Below, one piece after another: positions 32,454 through 38,369 of a stretch of 38,369 nt of DNA. Both the position numbers and the translations under genes were made by a program. The notes under the pieces are model-generated. The model was not told where the DNA came from, did not search any database, and saw only the letters and a program-made list of their open reading frames with translations. How positions within the stretch are numbered: position 1 is the stretch's first letter; each line of letters begins with the position of its first letter. This DNA comes from Candidatus Fermentibacteraceae bacterium (GTDB lineage: Bacteria > Fermentibacterota > Fermentibacteria > Fermentibacterales > JCC-6): assembly GCA_016744855.1 (NCBI GenBank), contig JADGDO010000014.1:64661-103029 (forward strand), given 5' to 3'.

Positions 32454-33053
32454 TTAAGATGACAAGTCCTTCATTTTTATAACAAGATCATAGGGCTTTC
32501 TAAGAGAAAGTTTTCTTTGGTCACGGCAGAACTTGCCTATCGTTTTGCCCCGGTGTAGAAGACGTACAACAGAAGCGGGATCTGTTGAAATGGATATCGT
32601 TGTTATCTTTGGTTTCCAGAACAGTCGAACGATGCCTGATTTGCGAAGAAGGGAATAAACCTTGCGAACAGAAAGGCGAATAACTCCCGCTCTGTTTAGA
32701 AGTCGAGCACGAAATTCCCCAGCAAACCCACCTGTTACTTTTCTTCTTGAACCGGAGCGCTCATAATAAATGGCCTTGCCGAGTATCCTGGTAAGGCAGA
32801 TCTTTTCAATTTCATCATAAGAATTATTGTCTCCACGAGTAAGCAAAAAGGAAGAACCTACCTTGAGTATCCTGTGAATTACATCTTCACTACCCGAATC
32901 CTCGCCTGAATAAACTATCACATCCCCTGCCCTGAGAGATTCCAGAGGAACGCTTTTAAAGTAGATACAATCTCCACTCCGAAAAGTATGCCTCATACTG
33001 CGCCCGTGATAAAATCGGAACGAAAGAGAAGAAACCTCTACTGATTCAGGCAT
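32454..33053 (-). CDS. S26/S24-type signal-peptidase-like protein without membrane segment
   Basis: 199 residues. The first half has the serine peptidase core of family S26: GRSMRHT with candidate nucleophile Ser19, GDVIVY, VIHRIL with His60 and LTRGDNN (73-77). This is the Ser/His layout of the eukaryotic/SipW-type branch rather than the Ser/Lys of LepB. There is no transmembrane helix, so it is probably cytoplasmic. The second half (~100-199) is very basic (RRKVTGGFAGEF, RLLNRAGVIRLSVRKVYSLL) and unassigned. It overlaps the HprK-like gene by 16 bases. Such soluble S24/S26-like proteases recur in peptide-maturation clusters with PqqD and HprK-like proteins, so it may remove the leader of the precursor at 34913. 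Protease fold moderately sure; leader role inferred. Confidence 0.75.
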   Translation of the reverse strand: MPESVEVSSLSFRFYHGRSMRHTFRSGDCIYFKSVPLESLRAGDVIVYSGEDSGSEDVIHRILKVGSSFLLTRGDNNSYDEIEKICLTRILGKAIYYERSGSRRKVTGGFAGEFRARLLNRAGVIRLSVRKVYSLLRKSGIVRLFWKPKITTISISTDPASVVRLLHRGKTIGKFCRDQRKLSLRKPYDLVIKMKDLSS

Positions 33054-33502
33054 TTCAGGATAGCCTCCTGGTCAATATAGTCTTTAGGAAACTTCATCAG
33101 GTAAGCAGGCACTGAAGTTGCTAGGTTGCGGTATATATCGAACATAGCTTCCCTCTTGCAGCCAGGCAATATAAAGCTTAATGTGGAGTGCTCATTCCAA
33201 AGGCTTGCCAGTAACTCTCGAGAAGCAAGTGGCTTGAGACTGAAAGAATCTGCTTTTTCTAAAAGAAAAAAGGCACGGGGAAGAGTTGGAGCTGGATGCG
33301 GAGTAAAGGTGGTCCATGGGGTGCCATATGCAAGCCATCTATCCTTATCATCCTTTTTAAAGAGAGTTTGATCGTCTGCAACAACAGTTCCGTTGTCACA
33401 AAGTCTTGCCGCAGTAGTTTTACCACCTTCGTCCATAGCGAGAAAAACAGCAGCATGCCCATCAAAGGAAACACAGGAGCAATGTATCATAACGGCGTTC
33501 AT
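33038..33502 (-). CDS. short HPr-kinase-like protein with degenerate P-loop
   Basis: 154 residues, similar to the C-terminal catalytic domain of HPr kinase/phosphorylase-like proteins. It has an IHCSCVSFDGHAAVFLA strand pair and a nucleotide loop AMDEGGKTTAA (22-32), where the usual GxSGxGKST has lost its first Gly. VADDQTLF is the acidic motif that normally binds magnesium. It is much shorter than HprK (~310) and lacks the N-terminal half. The start at 33502 has no clear ribosome site; an in-frame stop lies just upstream. It is coupled to the S26-like gene by a 16-base overlap. Together with the gene at 33934 it gives the locus two HprK-like proteins. It may be an adaptor or chaperone rather than an active kinase. 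Confidence 0.72.
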   Translation of the reverse strand: MNAVMIHCSCVSFDGHAAVFLAMDEGGKTTAARLCDNGTVVADDQTLFKKDDKDRWLAYGTPWTTFTPHPAPTLPRAFFLLEKADSFSLKPLASRELLASLWNEHSTLSFILPGCKREAMFDIYRNLATSVPAYLMKFPKDYIDQEAILKCLNQ

Positions 33503-33700
33503 ATATTACTTGCCAGAATTATCAAGATGTATCTTCCTCCAGGGGCGAAGATATACTAGAATACTGAAATCACATTAAAACGATAATCGGGTAATAAATA
33601 AAGTCAATATAATCTGCCGTGCTTTCACGTACTACTGTTTTAAGAGGACAGTTTTAAGTTTCGAGGCGTAGTGCATGAGTATCGAAAAGGTTAATGCATG

Positions 33701-33940
33701 TTAATCGGAAGTTCTATCCGGAAGTAGAAGAGATCTTACTAACTCAATATCTTCAGATGTAGTTTCTGTATCTACTTGATCAGCTCTGTTAAGAGCCGAA
33801 TCAATATCAGCATTTGTATCAATCAGGATCTGCAAAACGGCAAGAGCAGAAGAGTTTACCCTGAATAAACGCTTATCAGCATGCCTAAGGACAAGTGCTT
33901 CCTCATCAAATATTTCAAAGCTAAATTGATTTATCAGCAT
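33701..33940 (-). CDS. PqqD-like peptide-recognition protein 1
   Basis: 79 residues in the PqqD/RiPP recognition element fold: an N-terminal beta pair (FSFEIFDEEALVLRHADKR), LFRVNSSALAVLQIL (helix with the typical N-x-x-A/G start) and a final helix (EDIELVRSLLL). PqqD-type proteins bind the leader of a precursor peptide and present it to modifying enzymes. The start codon overlaps the last seven bases of the HprK-like gene at 33934, so the two are translationally coupled. A second, longer PqqD-like protein is encoded at 37499. Sequence is divergent, so confidence is moderate and rests partly on context. Confidence 0.72.
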   Translation of the reverse strand: MLINQFSFEIFDEEALVLRHADKRLFRVNSSALAVLQILIDTNADIDSALNRADQVDTETTSEDIELVRSLLLPDRTSD

Positions 33941-34809
33941 ATATCTGCAGTTTCCATTTCATTGTCAATTGTATCCCAAATATTGGTATTTATATTTGCG
34001 TGAATCCTGAAGCAGGGTGTTCTTTTCGCTAGATCAGAAAAGAAATGAAATGCCTTTTCATAAGTTTTAGAAGGAAGAGCTTTGACAAATGCGGTGTCTG
34101 TAAACAGACCCAGGAGAAGAACGGTTGCATCTATGCTGTCAACTTTCTCAATCCATGTCTGATCTCTGATTTTATCACGACTTGGAAAAATAATAGCCTT
34201 CAGAGGATAAACAGAAAAAGGATCATCACCCCACACTGATCCATGATAATATATTGGATTAAAAGTGAACTCGGCCCAGCGTGGCCCTGCTAGAAGGCCG
34301 TACATACTTTCAGAAAGATCTCCCAAGTGTTTCGAATTGAGAGTTAGTGCAGATAGCTCATCGCATAAAACAAGATTCTCTTTTTGTGATAGTTTTGAAA
34401 TTGTTGTTTTGCCTGACCCGCTTTGGCCGGGGAAAATATATCCAGCATTATTCCTTACAATAGAAGCAGAATGCATAAGATAGATACTCTCTTCACAGAA
34501 AATGTATGAGAGAGCAATTGATATTCCCATGTTAGCAAGAACCTGACGTTCCTCAACATATTTTTTATTGATATCTATGAAAACAGATTTTCCATTTGCG
34601 TAAATATTAACAGAATCTCTAAAACACAAAACATATTTCTTATCATGTATTGCTAAGTTATCACGAAGAGCAATTTGAATTTGATATTTGACATTTTTAA
34701 ATGACTCTGATTTTGAATTATACGGTTTACATACATGTGGCAAAGCAGCCCGAGAAAAGCCATGTACTTTGTCTACTGATATTAGGATGATATGATCAGT
34801 GTTTGGCAA
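33934..34809 (-). CDS. HPr-kinase-like protein (ScmC-like)
   Basis: About 291 residues with the HprK catalytic core: a strand-turn IYLMHSASIV, a perfect Walker A GQSGSGKTT (128-136), and LCDELSAL with a candidate magnesium/catalytic Asp at about 150. The C-terminal half has YPLKAIIFPSRD and other mixed alpha/beta elements. In HprK this fold phosphorylates a Ser in HPr. In peptide clusters, HprK-like proteins such as the paeninodin kinase phosphorylate the precursor; in SynChlorMet cassettes the homolog is called ScmC. Start assigned to a TTG at 34809, with no ribosome site nearby. The frame stays open further upstream, and an ATT eight bases after AAGGA (near 34834) is an alternative. Gene is real; start and exact role are unsure. 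Confidence 0.78.
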   Translation of the reverse strand: MPNTDHIILISVDKVHGFSRAALPHVCKPYNSKSESFKNVKYQIQIALRDNLAIHDKKYVLCFRDSVNIYANGKSVFIDINKKYVEERQVLANMGISIALSYIFCEESIYLMHSASIVRNNAGYIFPGQSGSGKTTISKLSQKENLVLCDELSALTLNSKHLGDLSESMYGLLAGPRWAEFTFNPIYYHGSVWGDDPFSVYPLKAIIFPSRDKIRDQTWIEKVDSIDATVLLLGLFTDTAFVKALPSKTYEKAFHFFSDLAKRTPCFRIHANINTNIWDTIDNEMETADIC

Positions 34810-34912
34810 ATTAACACTATATTTAGTAATAATCGTCGAATTCCTTCTTGAAAGAATGCAGCTTGTATTGGAAGAAGTTAACTCACTAAGTTAATAGTAT
34901 GTCAAAATAGTC

Positions 34913-35158
34913 CTAAAAAGACCCACCCTCACTGCACATGCTGGCCGCAGTTGTGCCTGGCAAGCACCATGCTGCCTGTGTATCATGTAACCCCCCGCCA
35001 CCGCAGGCGTGAACTGTGGACCCAGCCTCGCATTCAGAGCCGGATGCTGATGGAGTAATTCCGGACTGGCATAGACCCATTGGCATTTGCGCTGATCCAA
35101 TCATCATACTGCCCAAATCCTGTATCACTGGTTTGATGTAAGTCTTCTTCTTGCTCAT
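34913..35158 (-). CDS. putative RiPP precursor peptide, Cys/Gly-rich
   Basis: 81 residues from the ATG at 35158 (AGGAG seven bases upstream). The N-terminal ~28 residues (MSKKKTYIKPVIQDLG, then SMMIGSAQMPMG) follow the K-x-Y-x-x-P-x-x-x-x-LG leader pattern common to lasso and radical-SAM-modified peptides. The C-terminal ~50 residues are core-like: five Cys (30, 43, 52, 65, 75), a GGGG run (53-56), many Ser/Thr/Gly/Ala and the end MCSEGGSF. It lies between two radical SAM/SPASM genes upstream and HprK- and PqqD-like genes downstream, which is strong context. No signal peptide or enzyme motif. The modification could be thioether formation by the radical SAM proteins and perhaps Ser phosphorylation; these are inferences. 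Confidence 0.8.
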   Translation of the reverse strand: MSKKKTYIKPVIQDLGSMMIGSAQMPMGLCQSGITPSASGSECEAGSTVHACGGGGLHDTQAAWCLPGTTAASMCSEGGSF

Positions 35159-35261
35159 TCTAATGCTCCTAACCATTTTATCAAAATTTAAAAATAGAAA
35201 TTCTTATACTTCATAACATAAGATGTCTTTTTCTTTTCTCAAACGCACAATTCTAAAAAAA

Positions 35262-36365
35262 CTATGCCATCCCCTTCTCATGAGAAGGTATTGTGAGTCT
35301 ACTTTCGGGAAAAAGACCAAGTTTTTCTGCTGTTTCACAGAAATGATAAGAGGAGTCAAGTCTTCCAGTTCTGTTAAAATTTGCTGCAACACAGGTACCT
35401 TTACACAAAAAACGATGAATACAATTTGAGCAGATGCCTGTAAGCCTTTCAGGTACTGTTTCTCTGAGTTTAGAAAGTTTAGGTGACTTCACCCATATTT
35501 CTCGCAAACAATCTGTTTTGATGTTTCCATAAAGCAATTCATCTACTGATGTGCCGATACCGCAAAGGGCGAGGCCTCCATCAGAAAGCAGACCCATAAT
35601 ATTCAGAACATTACATCGTCCAGGTGCGCTTCTCAGAAAACGTGCTGGTTTTCTGAATGCCATTGGTATATCCGGATGTATGCTAATTTTCATATTGTTC
35701 GAGAGGTCATTTTCTATCATTTTATCAATTGCAATTATTTCAGGAACAGAGAGGGAATTTTCATCATCGAAGTCCATACCTCTGCCTACCTGTTGCACAT
35801 GGTTGAACTTGATAGAACTGCATTTTAGCTCTTCGGTCAGATTTACAATGTCTTTAATTTGTGAGATGTTGTTTTTGTGGAGTGTGCAGATTACCTGAGG
35901 TCTAATGCCTACTTCAACAAGGTTTTTTATACCTTGTACTGCCATATTGAAACAACCTTTAACCCTTCGAAGTTCTTCATGGGTCCTAGCATCTGCCCCG
36001 TCGAGGCTCACTGAAATGAATCTAAAGTATTCTGTATCTCTAAGAAATTTTGCCATTTCCTTATTTACGAGCGTTCCATTTGTTTCTATGACAATGCCAA
36101 GTTTCTGGGACGAGATATAGTTGACGATTTCCTTAATTGCAGGATTCATTAGTGGTTCGCCGCCGGTGAGCTTTACAGATGAAAGACCAAGCGGCTTACC
36201 CTGCTTTACCGCTTTTTTTACCAGCTCTATGTCTAGGTGCAGGCTGGTTTTTGTTCCAACTTCCTGATAGTCAGGATTGATCCAACAGTGGGTACAGTTA
36301 AGGTTACAAGCACCGGAAGCATAAATGTAAAGGGAGGTGAGTTTGGGAACAGACGTCTCTGTCAT
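35262..36365 (-). CDS. radical SAM/SPASM peptide maturase 2
   Basis: About 367 residues from the ATG at 36365 (AAGGAA upstream; a longer frame to 36392 overlaps the previous gene). It has the radical SAM [4Fe-4S] motif CNLNCTHC (Cys20, Cys24, Cys27), the SAM-binding KLTGGEPLMN, VSLDGAD, and a C-terminal SPASM cluster region with several Cys (GRCNVLNI, GLALCGIG, GICSNCIHRFLCKGTC and a final FCE). Such enzymes crosslink or otherwise modify ribosomal peptides using a 5'-deoxyadenosyl radical. It starts four bases after the stop of maturase 1, so the two are one transcript, and the precursor gene follows 103 bases downstream. Most similar in context to ScmE/ScmF of SynChlorMet. Modification chemistry cannot be read from sequence. 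Confidence 0.92.
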   Translation of the reverse strand: MTETSVPKLTSLYIYASGACNLNCTHCWINPDYQEVGTKTSLHLDIELVKKAVKQGKPLGLSSVKLTGGEPLMNPAIKEIVNYISSQKLGIVIETNGTLVNKEMAKFLRDTEYFRFISVSLDGADARTHEELRRVKGCFNMAVQGIKNLVEVGIRPQVICTLHKNNISQIKDIVNLTEELKCSSIKFNHVQQVGRGMDFDDENSLSVPEIIAIDKMIENDLSNNMKISIHPDIPMAFRKPARFLRSAPGRCNVLNIMGLLSDGGLALCGIGTSVDELLYGNIKTDCLREIWVKSPKLSKLRETVPERLTGICSNCIHRFLCKGTCVAANFNRTGRLDSSYHFCETAEKLGLFPESRLTIPSHEKGMA

Positions 36366-36369
36366 GTCT

Positions 36370-37524
36370 CTATTCCTTCCTAGGATATGCATCGTACACG
36401 CTTGTTATTGCGTTTGCAGCAAGAAAGTCCTTATAACAGTTTCGCCAGCTCGGAGCAATTATGGTATTTTGCATCTGCTGTACGATTCCCGGGCAGCCAC
36501 CGTTACAGTAATCTGCCCATTCACAATTTCTACACTCATCGATGTCAGACATGGGAATACAATATCTTTCTCTTGTTTCTTGGATAACCCGGCTATTATT
36601 CCATAGTTCCATAAGATCATCTGTGAGGAGATTTCCCATAGTAAGAGCGTGGAGCATTGTGCAGGGAGTGACGGCACCATCATGGAGAACTCCAAGCTTG
36701 CTGAAAACGCCACCACATGAGGAGAGATACCCCATCTTCCAGCGGTTGCTAAGTTTACCACTTCTTTTGCTTTTCTCCATTTCCCGGAACATCCTAAGCT
36801 TAACAAGTGGACCAGCTTGTGCCGAAATTCTGCCTTGGTACTTTAGCTGAAGATTTTCTAGTCTTTTACCTACTGCAAGTATTTCACAGTGGTCTAGAGC
36901 AAGCTCATCGCTATATGTACATCCTGTGCCTATAGGAGATGCTTCGTTGTTGGTCATAGAGGGCAGACCAATATCTTCAAGAAGGAATGCAGCCATGTCT
37001 TCAAGGTCATCCATGTTGTGACGGCTTATGGTTGCTCTGACTGTTACTGGGAAGCCATTTTTTTTTAGAAGCCTGAGACCTCTTACCGTTCTGTCAAAAC
37101 TATCAGGTCGACTTCTGTTGTGAACTTCAGCACAGGAGCCGTCAATTGAAATCTGTATGCTATCCAGCCGGAGGCGTCTTTTCCCCTTGCTGAATTCTTT
37201 TATTGTATCTTCAGTAATAAGTGTGCCGTTGGTAAGTATGGAATAGCGCATTCTGTTTTCTATTACCGAATCAACTAGTTCAAAGAAATCGCTTCGGGAG
37301 AATGGTTCACCACCGGTTAAAGTAACACGCATAATTTTTGCATCACCAAGTTTTTTAATATTTTGTTTCCACTGTTCTGTTGTGAGGTCATTCAGAGCAA
37401 CCATCTCGTCAGAGTAAAAACAGTACCGGCACTTTAGATTGCATTTTCCTGTGATGGAAATATCTGCAGATGCAGGAAATTTAGAATGCTCAGGTATTTT
37501 ATTGGCTGGAGGCAAGGAATCCAC
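36370..37524 (-). CDS. radical SAM/SPASM peptide maturase 1
   Basis: 384 residues with the radical SAM motif CNLKCRYC (Cys28, Cys32, Cys35), VTLTGGEPFSR, ILTNGTLI, QISIDGSCAEVHN and a SPASM tail (SSCGGVFSKLGVLHDG, TPCTML, then DECRNCEWADYCNGGCPG and a late NCY). The SPASM Cys arrangement differs from the neighbouring maturase, so the two enzymes probably do different steps or act as a pair. It overlaps the PqqD-like gene by 26 bases, the usual arrangement of a recognition protein with its cognate radical SAM enzyme. Start ATG at 37524. Context and domain order resemble PqqE-like and SynChlorMet enzymes. Confidence 0.92.
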   Translation of the reverse strand: MDSLPPANKIPEHSKFPASADISITGKCNLKCRYCFYSDEMVALNDLTTEQWKQNIKKLGDAKIMRVTLTGGEPFSRSDFFELVDSVIENRMRYSILTNGTLITEDTIKEFSKGKRRLRLDSIQISIDGSCAEVHNRSRPDSFDRTVRGLRLLKKNGFPVTVRATISRHNMDDLEDMAAFLLEDIGLPSMTNNEASPIGTGCTYSDELALDHCEILAVGKRLENLQLKYQGRISAQAGPLVKLRMFREMEKSKRSGKLSNRWKMGYLSSCGGVFSKLGVLHDGAVTPCTMLHALTMGNLLTDDLMELWNNSRVIQETRERYCIPMSDIDECRNCEWADYCNGGCPGIVQQMQNTIIAPSWRNCYKDFLAANAITSVYDAYPRKE

Positions 37525-37777
37525 CTTCTGTCATTATGGTCAGGTAGTTGTTAATGTCTTCTTGAAGGCTTTCTGGAAGGTCCTTGTAGGAATTGTTAAA
37601 CTGTTCAAGTATTTTGCTGATTGTTGAGCCTATTTTACAGAGATCCCAGATGAATCTGCCAGTTTCGTTAATTACCAGGACTTGTCCCGTGTCAGGGTTA
37701 TACAGCAGGCTGCCGCTATCATCTTCATCTCTTAGAACAACATCTGTATTTCTTAGATATATTTTGTGTTCACTCAT
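37499..37777 (-). CDS. PqqD-like peptide-recognition protein 2
   Basis: 92 residues, a better match to PqqD than the copy at 33701: two N-terminal strands (YLRNTDVVLRDED, SLLYNPDTGQVLVIN) and ETGRFIWDLC, the characteristic helix start. STISKILEQF and the following ~30 residues supply the last helices. These proteins bind the precursor leader and deliver it to the adjacent radical SAM enzyme, with which this gene overlaps by 26 bases. ATG start with AAAGAG upstream. It appears to be the first gene of the maturation operon; a 138-base spacer with no visible gene separates it from the transporter gene. Confidence 0.88.
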   Translation of the reverse strand: MSEHKIYLRNTDVVLRDEDDSGSLLYNPDTGQVLVINETGRFIWDLCKIGSTISKILEQFNNSYKDLPESLQEDINNYLTIMTEGGFLASSQ

Positions 37778-37915
37778 GAATACTCTTTTCTGTATATGCA
37801 GAATTATCTGAATAGATTAACTTACCCTTATGCCCAAAGATACACTGTTTGTCAAGGCTGTATAGGGAAGGTGGACTATCCGTTAAATTACTTCGTGTAT
37901 TGCCTGCAACAAGGG

Positions 37916-38369
37916 CTAAGACTCTTTAATACCATTGGATGTTGTATCAGCCGGGAACTGATTCTGCTTCTTGGCAATCTGGCTTCGAACAAACAGCAGT
38001 GAAAGAATGCCTGTGGCAAAATTTGCTATGCTGCCGGCAAGAAAGATGCCCTTGAGATCGAACAGCTTTACTCCTATCAGGGCCAATGGAATGTAGAAAA
38101 TGAACATTCGGCTGATTGAAAGAATTGCAGAATGGATGGGTTTGTGACTTCCATTCAGAGCTGCTGAAGAAATAACCATAAATCCCTGGAAACCGTAACT
38201 GATCGCTACAATGTTCAGATAGAGAACAACTGTACCGATTATTTCTGTGTCCTCGTTGAACAATCCCGCCAGAAATCTTCCGAATACCAGAAAGACTACA
38301 AACATGAAAGCTCCCCATACTATGGAGAATCTGTAGCTTATTTTCAGGGCTTTCAGTACTCTGTCTTTG
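37916..38369 (-). CDS. MATE-family efflux transporter, C-terminal part (truncated by window edge)
   Basis: Partial gene; the frame stays open to the right edge, so only the last ~150 residues are visible. Several hydrophobic helices separated by short loops are present (VLYLNIVAISYGFQGFMVIS, MFIFYIPLALIGVKL, GIFLAGSIANFATGIL), and SSAALNGSHKPIHSA is the typical MATE/polysaccharide-export family repeat-end motif. MATE proteins export drugs, cations or small molecules using Na+ or H+ gradients. It is on the same strand and just upstream of the peptide-maturation operon, so it might export the mature product, but the two could also be unrelated. Confidence 0.82.
   Translation of the reverse strand, partial: KDRVLKALKISYRFSIVWGAFMFVVFLVFGRFLAGLFNEDTEIIGTVVLYLNIVAISYGFQGFMVISSAALNGSHKPIHSAILSISRMFIFYIPLALIGVKLFDLKGIFLAGSIANFATGILSLLFVRSQIAKKQNQFPADTTSNGIKES

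Noticed and set aside
33506-33526. A stretch upstream of the short HprK-like gene (AATTCTGGCAAGTAATAT on the minus strand) resembles the first codons of the MutL-type gene at 31555.
   Set aside because: Only about 18 similar bases, out of a coding context, with no flanking similarity; most likely chance, although a recombination scar cannot be excluded.
33503-33700. 198-base gap between the short HprK-like and the first PqqD-like gene checked for a hidden second precursor peptide.
   Set aside because: I saw no frame with a start, ribosome site and leader-like sequence on either strand.
34891-35100. A 69-residue reading frame on the minus strand overlapping the precursor peptide.
   Set aside because: It is an out-of-frame shadow of the peptide gene, which has the better ribosome site and the leader pattern.

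Overview
The window reads as a chromosomal segment of an uncultured, probably anaerobic, diderm bacterium. Evidence for a diderm is several predicted outer-membrane beta-barrels, lipoproteins with clear lipoboxes, and an RND metal efflux pair. The style (TTG starts are common, two very large MutL-type ATPases, TrpB2, secreted proteins with an unfamiliar C-terminal tail) suggests an FCB-group or related candidate phylum such as Fermentibacteria. That placement is inference without any database search. I saw no rRNA, tRNA, CRISPR array, insertion sequence or replication origin.

Layout. Positions 35-4213 hold minus-strand genes: an outer-membrane-like protein, a RecJ-like DHH phosphoesterase, a sugar-nucleotide epimerase with no ordinary start codon, and a His-rich lipoprotein. 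Positions 4344-7344 hold a plus-strand operon: a beta-barrel fused to a ComEA-type helix-hairpin-helix domain, a second barrel, and ComEB/dCMP deaminase. Positions 7384-13929 hold a lamin-tail-domain secreted protein, TrpB2 with a clear terminator, a GH77 4-alpha-glucanotransferase and several unknown proteins. Positions 14059-19375 hold a Ycf48-like repeat lipoprotein, the first MutL-type ATPase and a tandemly duplicated secreted protein. Positions 19651-25062 hold a heavy-metal RND adaptor and pump, terminators and an unknown secreted protein. Positions 25117-26018 hold an ArsR-family regulator with two very Cys-rich small proteins and a likely operator; one of these is a 49-residue gene overlapping the regulator out of frame. 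A decayed ATPase gene follows, then a hybrid sensor kinase and the second MutL-type ATPase.

The right end (32454-37777, all minus strand and visibly more A+T-rich) is the most interesting region. It is a peptide-maturation (RiPP) locus containing a PqqD-like protein, two radical SAM/SPASM enzymes, an 81-residue Cys/Gly-rich precursor peptide, an HPr-kinase-like protein, a second PqqD-like protein, a second short HPr-kinase-like protein and a membrane-segment-free S26-type peptidase. In composition it resembles the SynChlorMet cassette (two radical SAM/SPASM proteins, PqqD, HprK-like protein, short peptide), with additional modules. A MATE-type transporter runs off the window just upstream and could be the exporter.

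Two further systems may be undescribed. One is the ArsR plus Cys-rich-protein operon. The other is a shared C-terminal tail (T-[TS]-W-[AG]-x-[IL]-K-x2-aromatic) on four signal-peptide-bearing proteins, which could be a sorting or anchoring signal.
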